Assembly (NCBI GenBank): GCA_004794785.1
Contig: SJOL01006417.1
Span: 531,929 to 595,928, forward strand
Length of the DNA stretch: 64,000 nucleotides
From: Opisthorchis felineus
Lineage: Eukaryota > Platyhelminthes > Trematoda > Opisthorchiida > Opisthorchiidae
Direction: 5' to 3'
Numbering within the stretch: the first letter of the stretch is position 1; each line of letters begins with the position of its first letter. Both the position numbers and the translations under genes were made by a program. Shown here piece after piece: positions 12,930 through 26,508 of this stretch. A model generated the notes under the pieces. It did no database searches, was not told where the DNA came from, and saw only the letters and a program-made list of their open reading frames with translations.

Positions 12930-13690
12930 GTAAGTGGCGAGCCACCAAGATCACCTACTGGATTGGGTGGCGCTCATCGAAAGAATTCGAGGGCCGGTGG
13001 CTGATAGCCACGTGATCCAACTGGGTCCACGGTTGATCTGCACTTGGTGGCCTCAGGGTTACGCGGTGCGAATGTTTATGCTGAAAGTTAGTACTGGCCA
13101 GAAACATTTGATGATCAGCACAAAACTGGAAGAGTTACTCTCCGATGTCCGTCCGACGACCATCGACTCCGAATCGGCCGCCCAGATGTGATTCCAAAGT
13201 GCTCGAACTACCCACCTGAGCAGTCATACGCCCACAAGGATCACAATGTCCGTGTCTTTTGCTTGCGAGTGAGCCCGGATGACTCTCAATAGAATTTATC
13301 GTTCTTATTGTCAGAACTGCAGCCTCGTGGGGCATAAGCCGACACTACAAAAATGAGCCGTTTTTTTGTCGAGGGACATTTATCTTGATCAAGTTGGACA
13401 ACAGAACGACGCATAGATAACTGTTCACTGGAATCCATATCAGCAAATCGCGTTCAGCTCTGAGCCTGCCATATTTTCCATGAGTCATCGCTTCTGGATC
13501 AGCGGACACACGGAGAGTGAAACTTGAAAGAGCTGAGTTTGTCTTTGGTTTTTGAGACGCGGGGCCAGGCTTGGGGCTTTTATGTAGTTTTCAGGGATAC
13601 ATCAATTTTAATGGACTATAAGGTCTCGGCGAGCAGTACCAGTTTGCCAGTCTGACAAAGAGTGCTGGCGTTGAAAGCTCCCATAGAGAA
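12930..13690 (-). pseudogene. Apurinic-type endonuclease domain of RTE copy B
   Basis: On the minus strand the conserved blocks appear in order: AFNASTLCQTGK near 13685, SFKFHSPCVR, a bulky WIPVNSYLCVV segment, an SAYAP-like block at about 13350, a GDMNAQVG-like block at 13210 (read here as GRMTAQVG), LGGRFGVDGRRTD at about 13165, and QLDHVAISHR at about 13020. They are spread over three frames with intervening stops. The Asp of GDMN is changed, so the nuclease is inactive. Confidence 0.8.
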
Positions 13691-14400
13691 AGGAGCTTGT
13701 GGATTGAGCAAGGTGTTATCTTGTTTTTTAATGCGCAGTGAAGTGCATTAGGCACACTGATCAGAGAACTGGCAATGAAGTGACCCAACGACGTTTGCTA
13801 GTGTGGTACGATGGGAGGAACATCGGTAGACAAAGAAATGTGCAAATGGCACTTCCCGGTTTTTCAGGCCGAGGAAGCGGGTTTGGTTGAGGTGCTCCAC
13901 CTTGAGCCTTTGATCCACAAGTTATTGGGGATGTAAGGTTTTGTTCGGGGGCCATTCCACAAACCTCTGACTCAACAGTCTGGCCCACGAGGCAGCGGGT
14001 ATTAGAGATTTCTTTGAGAATCTCGCCTGGAGCCAAAGGCTTAATAGACTAACCTATTCGCCAGCTGGGGGCTAGCTTGGCTCGATGAGGTGGAGATTAA
14101 GTTATTACAGTCTGACTCATGACGCATCTGCGAGCAGCAGGTGTCTTTAGAACAGCACGAGTCTCTGTGTTTCTAAAAGGAATTCGACCGTATTGAATAA
14201 CCTGCTGTTTGTCTCGGTCAACCGCTGGGCGATCGGAGTGTCCGGTTTTTGGGTTAACCTTTTCTAACCCTTCCTGCCTCGAGTGAAGGCGGCATCGCCG
14301 CTTCCATAAATATGGACATGCTGACCGCACCCTTTCGGCCTTCCTGATATGGCTGCACTTTGTGTAACGAAGTTCCAGCCAGTGTATCCCTCAGGGTCAT
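13691..14400 (-). other. Probable 5' leader of RTE copy B
   Basis: This stretch precedes the endonuclease on the same strand. It carries two open frames (14330-14097 and 14036-13761) with no recognisable domain; the second is rich in Pro and Gly. Position alone suggests untranslated leader or element-specific 5' sequence; it could equally be older flanking DNA. Confidence 0.35.
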
Positions 14401-17117
14401 TACAGCATTCAAGCCCGACCACCATATCTAGGTGACCGCTTTAGGTCGGGACAAAATAACCCAATAGATGGATGAAGAATGTTACTACATCGACTCACCC
14501 ACGCGCAAGGACTGTCCAACTCCTGATTATGTGAGACAATTTTGTTACTTTTGTTGAAGAGATGGTTATTAAAAAATCGCCATGATAACAATCCTTGTTT
14601 TTTTATATAATCTGCTGTAGATCCAAAATCTGAATCTTTGTTGCCAATACAAGAAGATGGGGAAGACAATGAGCAGAGTAGACGGTGGACCAGCAGCCAT
14701 CAGGCTATTAGATAAGAGGTAAATAGATGAGTAAATAAAGGTATTAAGCAAAGGTTAATGTGTAAAATTATGTTTGGATCTGAATAATCTCAGACGTACG
14801 ATTGCCGTCGCCATTATCTGGACTGAGCGCTTGGGTGTACAAGGGTCGGAAATATAACGCTCTGAATAAAGGTTTCGGGCTGTCACTCTTGACCACACGC
14901 CCACCGATCAGTTCTTGCAACTGGAGGATTCGATTTTAAATGTGAACTCAACTGTGGCTGATATCATCTATTCATCTGAACACTGGTCAGAACGTTCCAT
15001 ACCTAGCTTTCGGATCCTGATCGGTTCGGAACTTCAACCGCGTAGCTGATCTACATATAAGGTCGTATTCCGGAAAGCTCAGCCAGCCTCATACTTACCT
15101 CAAATGGAAGCAGAAAATTCCATGCTCATGGATAGATATTTACCAGCTCCTCCTTGAGGCTTGGTGACTAGTCAGATAAAACTTTTGGATCATACATCGG
15201 TTGTGAGTCGCTAATCTGAATTAGTCCGCTACCAATTGGGAAATGTTTGGCGCCCACAACTTGAGGAACTTCATTCATCCGTACCTCCTTACAAGGCTAA
15301 ATGCATCTTGGTCAAAAACAGATATCCTCCAGAGGTGATTTAGCATAACAGAAATGTGCCAGCTTCAAGCGTCTTTAATAATAAAGATAGACTTTGCTAA
15401 AATATGTAATGCATGAGAGTGATGGCAACTGCCGACTAGCGATGGACTTTTGATTGATTATTTACTTTGCATAATTTGTTGGAATTCATAGTTCTAGTTG
15501 ACTGGAGCAGATATGGGTTTGAGGATGTACATAACAGAATAACCTAGAAATTTCAACCATGGTATACAGGCTATGAATCTGATGGTTGAACTGATTTCCG
15601 GGCTTGGCAATTTCGTTGCCATCGGTTCGCCTAAATGAGTGTCAATGCTTAATGGTTTAGCTAGCATCGTGATCCTGCAATACGCCAGTAGAAGTGCGAT
15701 TGTTGACGAAACGTTCACGAAAGATTTATGAACCTCGGAAAGCAAATCAATCATCAACAAAAATGTTCAGTTTTTCACCCATCTGGTCATATCAACGAGC
15801 CTGTTGTGTTTGTGTAGGAATTTGTTTAGTTTGGGTACATCTGTTTTCCCCGGATTTCACGTAGCATTCGAGGATACACTGTACACGTGCGCTCTGGTTG
15901 AAAGGCACACGTAAATATGTCAATACAAGTTATATTGTGGTCGTTTGTTGGCGCTTATTTCAGGTAATGAACTCAGAATTATAATAATGGGGATCTGAAA
16001 GAGGAAATTGGACGCTCGAAAAAAAACACGTGGGGTTCTTCCCGGGACAAAACTATGGCCACACTGAGTGACCTCACCTAACTCTGCCTTTCAGTACTAT
16101 CAGGGCAGGGCACCACAAAATTCGGTTTTATTGAAGACAAGCTGGTTGGTAATCAGTCTGCCGTACCTAGCCAGATGATATAGTTAGAGCGAAGCAATTT
16201 GTGTGCAGAATTATTTGATGGATGGCTTCCTGTGTTGTTCATCGATTGCCACCCAGTAGCGCTGAACGTTAAGATGATACATCTCTGATCTATCCACTCG
16301 TTTTTAAAGAAGTAATCAAGGACTGGTTTGTTTTGACAGTTCTTTTTTTTTAAAATAAGTACTGAGCAAGAATTCAGAGTTCGTATGGTGAGAATGACCA
16401 AGATCGTTGGACAAACAAAACTACATATATCACGTTTCCTGAATTTCCCTAAATGTACCTTGTTCGCAAACTGTCACCACTCCTTGTTTTTCGACGTCAG
16501 CTATTTTCATCCACCTGTATTACACATCAGCTTTATTTTAAAAGCTCACAACGAAAGCAAAATCTTCGTCCTGGCTAGATTATCATATGCAGATTTATTT
16601 TACCGAAATGCCACTTAGGAATAGCGTTACTTCATCTCTTTATGGGTTTTCTTCATGTGATAGAGATTACCATCACTCAATACAAGAGACAGAGTAGGAC
16701 AGTCGGACACTGATCTTGCAAATTCTCCGGCTTTGTCCCATAAAACATCCATCGTGAGCATTAGACTGCTCTCTCATGTCATTTTTTATTGACAATGCAG
16801 CAATCCACCGTATGCTTTGTTCAGCTTGGAACGGAAGCTCACAATCAGAGAGAATGATAGTTAGCATGCTGACGACCTTTAGGCCATTGGCACCTTCTGA
16901 ATATGCTAATAACTCTGTTTTTTCTCCCTGTCCGTGTTTTCTGCTTTGTCCGAATCAGATACATGTGGTTTGGAGACATCTTTACCTGATTTACTATCCC
17001 ACTCTTTTAAAACCAGCCTGAAAGAGGGAGGCGTTTGTTATTTACGCCCTTAATTCTGTAAAGACATGCGTGAAGATCATCAGGACAGGGAACAACAGCT
17101 AATTTGTAAGCAGTTAC

Positions 17118-17190
17118 ATGGGTTTCGAATCCTGGACGTCAAGACGGCCATCCACGATCTTATCCACTCTACAATCTCTGGCTCAGCTCT
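17118..17190 (-). repeat. tRNA-derived SINE head, minus strand
   Basis: The minus strand reads TTGTAGAGTGGATAAGATCG (A-box, 17174-17155) and then GGATTCGAAACCC (B-box, 17132-17120). The GAGTGGATAA-ATC pattern is shared with the head at 31590-31615 on the + strand, so the two probably belong to one SINE family. Confidence 0.5.
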
Positions 17191-20100
17191 CGCACTATGC
17201 TTGAACCATGTCCTCTTGTAGTAGTGTTATCTGTTCCTAAATTAAGGACCTTGAAGCATGTTCAGTCATTTGTATGGATATGTCACTCTTCCAACTAAAG
17301 GAAAAATGTCCCTTACCTTGATTTGTGGCGTTCGCATGAAAGCATTCTTCGTTGACAAAACCAAGCAAATTATGTTGTTCTCACCCCGTATCTTCCATTA
17401 CCTTGTAAAACTCCAGGTCTACTACGGAAACCTTTTGGTTTTACTAAAGGAAGCCTACAGTCCGTTTCAAGGAATGGCGATACCACCGTATTAACCCTCA
17501 TATGGCGCCTCTTCAGAACTGAAGGCTGTCTATATGTATGTATATATGCAATGGTGCTACAGGTGACCCCCTGTGACCATCGTTGTGTGGTTCCAGCTGA
17601 ATGATGACTAGTGCTGGTTATCCATATGTTTGCCTAGTATGCGTCTTCTGAATAGTGTGGCTCAACTGGTATCCTCTTGTATGCACAATGGGGCTCAAAT
17701 TTCAGATGTACTCATTTGGACTGACAATTGTAGGCCACCAGCTGGGCACGCTGATACATACAAAACTGTTCCCTCCTGCTCGTTCACCGATTTTATTCCC
17801 CCTTGTTTACATCGGGCGTCCTGCTGGACACATACAGCTCAGCTCAAGCCGCACGTGACATCATCTATTGTGCCCAGGTGTCCATCGGCCTAGTTCGATG
17901 TGACCGACCGATCCGCCACCGACCGCCCACCGTACGTATTCGATGTACTTGGAACCAATCAATAATGACTAAACACCAACTGAACATCTTAACTCAAAAA
18001 CCTTCGATGACTTCTGAGTTATTAAATGTGTTTCTGTTCTATCCTGGCAGACGTTTTCGTGACTGTATGAAATCCGTTCTTGTAGGTTGATTTTTTCATC
18101 TTATTAGAAGGTTCCGCAAATATAATCCGAGCTCTTTTGTGGCCCAGTGATTTTTACGATAGACTAAAACCAAGTGTGCTACCAGTCAGTTTAGATAGGG
18201 AACAAACAACTTCGGTGTACGTAAGGGATATTATTCGCTGTTTGATATTTTCTTTTGTACAACACTTGTCCAGTTGACTGGGCTGTTAGTTATCCATTGG
18301 CAGGTGTTTGTATTAAGCGCTCACAGAGTTGGTTCCCGTTGCAGGTTTCATTTATCGCCGGGTCTCTAGTAGCCATACTGTGTTCTCAGAATTCTGTGAA
18401 TTCCTATAAACAGAGCCTTGCAAAAGCCTTGCCGAAATGTTCGTAGTTGCAATGGTGACGATTCTTGGTTGGGGAAGCCATCCGTTCAAGCAGCTACAAC
18501 GAGGTATTTGGTACTTGGCGTTCATCAGGAAACCAAAAAATGTGCCCAATATCGTGGTGTAATTTTGGTGCTTTTGAAAGTGTGCAATCATGAGTTTATA
18601 AGTATTTTATTTGTAAGTATGACTATCGCACTCACGGAGGTTGTTGGTGACCTGAAATAGCTTTCTTCACTTTTGATCAGAAACCATAACAAACCTGAAT
18701 AGAATTCACCCAGAAAATATGAGGCCGATTGTTGTTCGTGAGAAAATTCCTACTTCTTGTATCTCACTTTATGATGTATTCTGTAAATGTTTCAAGTGAC
18801 ATGCCTAATACTCACGAGAAATGAAGTTTCGCAACCAGTCCAACGCAGAGTTAAAGAGAATAAATATCCCACTGGCACCCCTTGTTTTGTCACTCCACTT
18901 TTTACTGCAAAATAATTGGTGTGATATTTTCGGTCTGAAAAATAATAGTGTATGGCCAGCCGGAATCTGACCAAAACTACTAAATGTGAAGCACACATCA
19001 TTCAGTCCCTTCTCCACCGTACAAGCGCTCGGCTACACCGATTCTGTCTGAATTTGTCACAGCGTCTTTTATTAGCTACCTAGTACTACCAGCCAAAAAG
19101 ACTGATCGGACCGGTTAATGGCCACCGAGATACCCTATTCTTTTGCCGCTGACATAGATTGCCCACGTCCGCACAAGATGACCAGCTCCGAGAGGGGGCA
19201 AACTGCAGCAAATGCTATATTAAGTTAGAATCAACCTAGTTTTACGCTCTTTCTTCACCAACAAACCGCAGGCACCTGCAAAATATACAACCTTCGTAAA
19301 CTGAGACACATTTGTAGGATCACATTAAGACGTGTTGCCACTAGGAAAGGGGTTAAAAATAACCATAAACGGCACTAATCAGTATTGTGTTGTATGGTGT
19401 GTTACATTCTAGGGTACGTATGATATCGAAGTATCATAGACCGAATATTAAAAAGCATGAGTTGGTTCATCAGATGAATTACAGTTAGCTCTGCTTTGTT
19501 GACTAAATGGATAAAACAAAGCTCGAACCCACACATTATTATCGGAAACTGATATCCTTGATTACAATGACTGTTTACCCTGTAATTTCCCGGTGATCTT
19601 CAGCGCAAAATCGTTCCAAATGTTTGGACACAGCAGAAGCTGAAGTTGGACTTCAGTCAAGAAATAGAAATAAAATCTTCCCAATATCTGCTGTTTCCGA
19701 AAGCCCTGGAAATTCCCATTCAACGAACACCCTGGAACAAAATGAGCCTTCTATTGAAGCATGTTGAAGACCGAGCGGATTGGCTCTTACGGGGAGAGAA
19801 CAAGCCATGGCTTTGGTTATAACCTTGGTTATGGGAAAACTACCTACGACTTACGAGCTTTTCAATCCACACTTGTTCACTTTTGCGAAGATTTCGTTTA
19901 TTCTAATTTGTCACTGTCCTTGTGAACCACAAGTGATTCGCAAAATTTAACGAAATTTTCTGGCCCTGGGAAACCTATGCAAACTCTCAATCCAGCTATC
20001 ATTGAATATCGAATCCAACCGTGGCTTGGCACATCACCCACATCTGCGACTGACGAACTTTAATTGAATCATTTTTTATCTTGCTCTATACACCTTATAC

Positions 20101-21660
20101 GGCAGGAACGCCATCTTCACCCGCAGTGATTAATTTTAGCCGATCTCGCTAAAATCCAAAGGCTGGCTTAATTAGGGCGGTGGCCAAAGCCCCAATTTTC
20201 CACTAGGACTCAGACACTGGAAGAAGCTCCTCTAGTTGGAATAAGAATAGACGCATTGGTGTTTACTTGGGAGGTTTTACGGCAGGTCACACGGGTGCTC
20301 AACTGTGTACCATCACCTAGTCCTTTAAAGCCAGTTCAACAGATGGCACCACCAACTTTTACCACTTGGGCCACAAGAACATCCATACATGTCCCGATGA
20401 CCATATGCACAACCGTTTCCTCCTCTCTATATTTTGTTGTGAAGTCAATGGTTCTCTGTTTATAGTCTTCGTACTGTGAATGGTACTGAATTTGCCACCT
20501 AATGACTCTCCTAAGGTGCTTAAATGTTCCAAGCAAACTGACTTCATTTTTGGTCAATCGGTTGTAACATACATTACCACAGACCATCAAGATTCGCCGT
20601 TTATTCGCACACTCGGACCGAACAATCCTTCAAAATTTCTATCATCTTAATACTTGCGAACATCTGTGAAACTTCAGACCACTCTAATGTGCTCGGTAAA
20701 GGTACTGCATAAAATGCAGGTGACGACATGTGTTATCATACATGCTCCAATTTCTGTTTAGTGTTGAGGACCTGAATGAAACCCCGATAATTTACACGCT
20801 TGTTTCGTCTTGTTTTGAAGAATGATTTCTGTTTTATACTCATACTTCGACCTAAACACCAAGCTGACCATCGCCAGACCTGAGGTCCATGTGAAACTGG
20901 GTTATTCTTGTTATGGAACGACCCCGCCTTTCTTATTGATTTGTAGTTTCATTTATACGACGAACTACCAATGAATATCCCCAAAAGAGATGTACATCCT
21001 GTGAAATGAAGTCTTTTTTGCACACGTTTCCATAGGACCGCGTGATTTTCCAATGAGGTGAACAGGAAGATTTATTACTCTTAAGAAATGTCCTGGAATT
21101 GGTATGCGAATTGGGGTTAGTCAGCAACAAGCCGGAGCCTTTGTTTTAAGGAGTGATTTTGTATTCCGGAAAAGGGTTTCTTCTGATTAGCGTAATGTCT
21201 TGTCGAAAACATCGTGAAAAGTAGGACAAGTATAATATACGTTATTTTACTGGGTTGATGTTTAACATTCGGAGTTGGGTACGCAATTTCGTTCTCTTAA
21301 TGGCCACACAATTAGTTAGGTACTACTGGAAAGTTGCAATGCGACGTAGAAGAGCTTCAATTAACAAAAGTCTATGACACCGGTTTCCATAATATACACC
21401 TGATGCGCGGGTTTAATGAATTGTCACATTTTTCGACGAACTTTCTACCAAAGTTTGATGCAGTGGCCCGGGACGTTGGCACGTACACTGGACGGACAAA
21501 AATGACAGACCTGAGCGTACTTATGCAGACGCGCCTTGTCAGGCTTCTGATTAATTAAAATACAATATAAACTGTTGCGGTTTTTCTGTCACCCCTTCCT
21601 TTTTTCATCTGACTAGCTATCACTTGAAAACCGTCAAATTGACCAATCTTTAAGAGGCTG

Positions 21661-21700
21661 CTCCACGGGCGAGTTGGCTGAGTAATGCAGTTGAAACGAA
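21661..21700 (+). repeat. Possible SINE head scrap
   Basis: GGGCGAGTTGGCTGAG (21667-21682) is nearly identical to GTGGCGAGTTGGCTCAG at the start of the SINE at 50393. No B-box follows, so this is at most a head fragment. Confidence 0.25.
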
Positions 21701-23120
21701 AGTGATCGACTGATACAAACTGATTAAAATTATTCGAGCCTCCGACTAGTATTATGGCTTGTATGTGTGTAATTAATTTTGTGCCGGCTGGTCTGAGTAA
21801 CTGGAATTAGAGAAAGTACATTCATAGTTCCATCTGTAAATGCGACTGATGTGCACACACCAATTACCGGTCCCAGAAAATTTCCGCTGCAGGATATCTT
21901 CAGCGTTTCTTTCGGTAAGTTGGATGATTTCTTAGTCATCAACGATTCTCAATTAATTTCACTGTAAAGTCAAAGGTTGCTAGATGTCAACATCCCCTGC
22001 TTTGCTTATGTCAGTCCAATTGTTCTGGTTTTTGCGGCCTCGTCTGCATCTTTACTTCCTCCCATTCAGACATTAACTTGTTGCAATCAAAAACCTCCCT
22101 GAAGGCCTAAATAGAAGCGTATATTTCATATAAACGCCAGGACTGCCTAGCGGTTATCTATTTATTGCAATACAGTCTGAAAATTGCAAAACAAAAACAG
22201 AAAAATGGAGTTGCTAAGTGTATATTTAGTTTGATGCCCAAGTTGGAATTATCGTCGTTTAACAACACGTGTAAGTTGTGTATGTGAACAATAAGCTAGT
22301 GAATCATCCCTATTATTTCCTCAGAATTAGTCTGAACAGTGTTACTGCCACATACTTTCCGTGGCTTTTCCTTAGTACTAATAAGAAATCTGTCTTGAGC
22401 TGAGTGACTCAGAACTGAAACCTTCACAACTTCAAGAGAAGAAACAGCAAGCCATTCGATTTTCGGTATGTTAGATTGCCTCGTCTGTTGTCAACTGACG
22501 AAGTCACCACAATACAGCGTCCAACACTGGAAAGACAAGTATCTAAAAATATTGCGAAAGGGTGAGATTCAAAAATAAGCATTATAGAACCAGTGCTCAA
22601 AATCCGCAGACAACCTACTGCCCTGTTTAAACCACAACACATAGACCTAGAGAAGCTGAGATAGTCGGATTCCAGCATGAAGAGCAGTTTGGTTGGATGT
22701 TTGCTTTTTTAGGCTCAAATACGTGATGACATTGCTGGAGCTGCAGACCTCATTGAGTTCTTCATAGTCCTATCGTCACAAGTGAACATCTAAATGGCCT
22801 GTATGTTGCACAATGTGCGAATGAATATCAGTGTGCCATCGACTACGGGGAATTCCATCGCGTGTCCAGGTCCATCAGTTTCTTCATGCCCATGAGCGCA
22901 AAGTAGACGGAGAATGAATTCACGCCATACTGTTCAACCGGAGCCTTTGCGTGGGACAAAAATGGGTTGACGATTATGGTAACCGGCTGGTCTAATTTCC
23001 GCTATGTACATATAAGGCCAAGGCAGGTAATTGGTGATCTCTGCCGAAAGAAACTTTTGTCTCTAAAAATTTAATGGCTGGTCCAAACACAACACCCATA
23101 AAATTGTTTTTCATGGCACT

Positions 23121-23486
23121 GTGTTTTCCATAAAATGGCTTCCGTGTCAGCATTCAAATTACTTCTTTTATTTTCGACAAAAATGTTTCCAGATCAGCGT
23201 CTGTATATCCCAAACATCAGCTGAGCATCAGTATGCTACGGCAAAATCTGTAGAAAAATCCTCCAAATATAACAACCGGTGTTATGTTTGTCAACTGTTG
23301 AACGCAACAATCCAGCAAGCCAGACCAATCCGAATCATTGCACGCTACATTCAATCTTACGTTCGTCAAAAGGCGAAAAAGTTTTTCTGTACACGTGCAA
23401 AGATGGTACAAATTGACATGATAGGACATCAGGGAATGAGGTTAGTTAAGTTCACAAATGCCGGTGAAATCGCTTCTGGTGAATGA
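23121..23486 (+). CDS. Unrecognised open frame, 121 codons
   Basis: The frame includes NATIQQARPIRIIARYIQSY, basic and amphipathic, and then RQKAKKFFC. A minus-strand frame of 70 codons overlaps. No domain is recognised and no splice signals clearly bound it. It may be an exon of an unknown gene or chance. Confidence 0.15.
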   Translation: MFSIKWLPCQHSNYFFYFRQKCFQISVCISQTSAEHQYATAKSVEKSSKYNNRCYVCQLLNATIQQARPIRIIARYIQSYVRQKAKKFFCTRAKMVQIDMIGHQGMRLVKFTNAGEIASGE

Positions 23487-24849
23487 TGTTGAAGTGCTCA
23501 ATAAGACAACCTGGCACACCAAATCAAACGCTTTGCCCTATGGGCTTTTGTCACATGGTCGAAGGTAACCTAGCCGCCCCTCCCCCAGCAACCTACGACT
23601 CTACATATGTATTAAAAACACCATGATCAAAATCCTGAGGGCCTTACTATTGTTTCCGAATGAAATCATGGACGGAGCAAGTGGCGTTATTTATTGTGCT
23701 GGGAAAGTGATATCAAAGTGATCAGATAGACAGGACACATAGAAATGTTGGATTTTTATCTATGAGGAAATTCCTAATTAATTCTTGGCATACGCTATCC
23801 CCATGTAAATCAGAAAAGCACTTGTCGAGTTGGGTCTCATAAAGATTTGAAAATTCGGTAATCGTCCCAAGCCTTAGAAATATGCACTAGTATACACATT
23901 TGTTGAGCATTTAATTTTATCAGGTTTAATAACGAGTCCTTGCTAAAGAGGCTTGCTAGCAATCGCAAAACCAATGACATATTTGCCCGACCATTGTGGA
24001 CTTTTTCATTGTGCTAAGAGACTTTTAGCCTAAACAGTTTTGTTCTTGTTCAAAAAGCGCTTATTATGCCAAACTCTGTCAGATTTGAATAACATGACCA
24101 GAATGTTGCTGTCACTACAGCACAATTGTAGTGCGTGTTCACCTTTGTTCCATTGTTTAAACCACTATTCTAACCTATCACCCTCTTCTGGTCGTCAACA
24201 GTTGAAACACAACGATGAAGTCAAACGTTATGCAGCTTGCTGTATAGTCAGATTGTTTTGGATTCCTTCGTTTTTTGTGTCATTTTTATTCAAGGTGACC
24301 TAGTTTTAGGACCCAAAGTGTAGTTAGAAGCTGGGCATTGTGTCAGACTAATCCTGATAGGTTCTAATATCTTCAAAGAAGTATTTCAACCATAAATCAG
24401 ATTAATTTTCCAAAAAAAGGTACTTTACCTGATTACTATTTTTCTTGTCCTGAAATCCATTTGATGAATTTTCAATGTAAATCTTGAGCTTCTCATCAGT
24501 GTTTCATTCTTCCTGACTTCCCACAGTCCGTAAAATGAAAATCCATATTCCATCGGAAGAGGAACGTTTTGCTTCACGCAAATGTCAGCAAAGTTGGTTC
24601 AGTAATCATGAATTTCTGGGTATCTCGGATAAGTATGTATTGTTTATCATAAGCCCATTGTGAGGTATTTCCACTGTCGGGAGTAGCTGTGTGCTCAGAA
24701 GCCAGATGCTTATCACCGTCTGATGTTGCACCCATGAAATGCTGCTGGTGGACTGCTCAAAAAGCAGGAAGGTCAGTGTACTTAAAACATACCGTTTTCG
24801 TTTTAAGCCTGCATCGCATACGATACTTATCGAGAGTTCGAGGTGTAGA

Positions 24850-25475
24850 AGGAGCAGGGTAATAAGCATGTCATGCAAGACAAAATCAATCCCGGAACTG
24901 GAAAGGCGAGGGCAGCGTATGCTAATCTCCGACATCTGTGGCGACATCGACGTGACATGAGCTTGACAGTCAAGAGTAGAATGTACAGTGCTGCGATCCC
25001 TTCTGTCCGACTTAATGGATCAGATACGTGGTCTGTGTGTCCGGAAGACATTCGAAAGCTAACTGCATTTGACCAAAGCATTGCGCGAGTCTGATGAAGA
25101 CATCATATCATATCAGCAATGCTGAAGTACTCCAGTGGTTTTCGGGAAAGTTCATTCTCCCTCGATTGATAAGCTGGCCACATTACACAGGTCACGCTGG
25201 TCAGGCCGTTACTTCGTATGCTGGAGGACGTCTGCCTCGCAGAGCCCTATTCGCCTAGCCTTGTGTCGCATGGAGACGACTCAGGGGCAGTCAGTCCATC
25301 ACCTGGCAACAGAGCATGAAACGCCTTACAGGTCAAATCAGTCGCGTTGATAAATGCTGTCTTCCCGGATGGGGACCGCGGGGCCAGACAAACCAGTGGT
25401 TAGTGACCCTGAGAGGTAGAGCTGTGTCACGCAGTCAATGGCGGTTTTGCACACAAACTATCGCCTTCACTGTGT
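24850..25475 (+). mobile_element. RTE-type LINE, copy C: 3' end of the reverse transcriptase gene
   Basis: The + strand encodes the C-terminal half of an RTE pol: GKARAAYANLRHLWRH (about 24900), LTVKSRMYSAAI, SDTWSVCPEDIRKLTAFD, a GKVHSPSIDKLATLHRSRW block at about 25145-25200, then PGWGPR (about 25360) and SQWRFCTQTIAF (about 25440). Several frame changes and a small deletion after FDQS break it. It is truncated at the 5' side, as expected from incomplete reverse transcription. It is related to copy B but not the same in detail, so the two are separate insertions. Confidence 0.85.
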
Positions 25476-26483
25476 AGCTCTGAAACCCTGCCACACCTGC
25501 CAAACAGAACCATTCGACGTCAATGAACTGAATAGGCCATCGCCTTCAATGCGTGGCTCTCATTCCCTCATTCTCTTTATCCCCGGTGAAAGGAGCTATA
25601 GTGAAATGGTGTGATGTAATACTAAAAACACACTAATGTGCTTCTGAAATAAACCAGTCTAAATGCAACCACAGTTTGTTCGTGTTAGTGTCTATTCTGT
25701 CCAAATTGCACAACTAAACGAGTTTAGAAATCGCGCTGCTGCTGTCGCCTATGAATAAATGAATACTTTTAGGCTACTTGCAACTGTCGCCCTCCAGACA
25801 TATCATACCACGAATGATATGTATCGAAAGCTGAAATCTCCTCCTCTCCTGCATGAAACTTACCAATTCGCCACCTGGCGCAAGCTACGCGTACTTGTAA
25901 TACACTTCTTGAGTCTTAACTGCCAAGGCACAATGGGCTAAGAGATAACCTGGAGAATATGCTCAGACACCTGGGTTAATTTTTGATGTCATTTTTGCCC
26001 ATTCAGTGAATAAAACTGGATTTTGATGGCTTTGTGAGGACTATTTAGATGCATACAGAATGGAGGTGGAAAATTCATATGTTAAAATATGGATACGGAA
26101 TGTTGGATGTCTGAGAAATTTGGTAGGTTGAAGTGGTGTAAACTAACAATTTAATTAGCCGGCTTGTTCAAGCATGATTCCTGTGGCCAAGCATTAAGAG
26201 AGACGGTGGGCCGTCAAATAACCTGAATTACAGTTCAGCGTTATGAATAGCATGGTAAAATACGACTTCGCCTACAATCTGTAAGGGCTTACTGAAAGGA
26301 ATATGGGGCAACCCTATGGCGTGAGCAGAACACTCGATCGCTAGAGCTCAGAAGGGCTAAGAAGTAACAAAACATCAGGGAAATCTGGCACATTTCAACA
26401 CACTTGAGTGCAGGATTTACTGGGTTGAGTGTAATTCGGTCTGAAAAGCTACAGCTGTCTTTTCCCGATGCCACTGTACTTTG

Positions 26484-26508
26484 CGGGTGAGTCAATAACG
26501 AAACCGGA
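26484..26508 (+). other. Hammerhead-like sequence match, second site
   Basis: CGGGTGAGTCAATAACGAAACCGGA has GTGAGTC and CGAAAC in the order and near the spacing of a hammerhead core with a short stem II, about 400 bases from the site at 26882. The core CUGAUGA is incomplete (GGGTGA), so it would not cleave as it stands. Confidence 0.15.

Larger units (their letters stand above)
11080..13690 (-). mobile_element. RTE-type LINE, copy B: broken endonuclease plus reverse transcriptase
   Basis: Read from 13690 down to 11080, this is a nearly full-length but decayed pol region of an RTE-clade non-LTR retrotransposon, which copies its RNA into DNA at a nicked target. Order: endonuclease start (AFNASTLCQTGK, about 13685), middle (PVNSYLCVVLL), MTAQVGSSSTLESHLGGRFG at about 13210-13150, then the end of the domain (PWTQLDHVAISHR, about 13040-13000). 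After a linker come ENHRGIGLVAVALKVLS (12430-12380), the reverse transcriptase (12329-11370) and the C-terminal region with RLSWLGHVVRI (about 11370). The domains lie in several frames with stops, so the copy is dead. The element lies opposite to the calcium sensor gene. Confidence 0.88.
14401..24849. other. Intergenic DNA, few features
   Basis: This 10 kb stretch holds the SINE head at 17118-17190, a possible head scrap at 21661 and the open frame at 23121-23486. A short match to the SINE tail (ATGGTGCTACAGGTGA, 17551-17566) also occurs. All other frames are below 90 codons and are unrecognised. Confidence 0.5.

Noticed and set aside
15086..15100. ATACTTACCTC, similar to the 5' end of U1 snRNA
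   Set aside because: The rest of U1 does not follow; the match is just the complement of a donor consensus.
23560..23620. GGTAACCTAGCCGCCCCTCCC as another SINE body
   Set aside because: Only GGTAACCTAGC agrees with the 50393 SINE; too short to claim.
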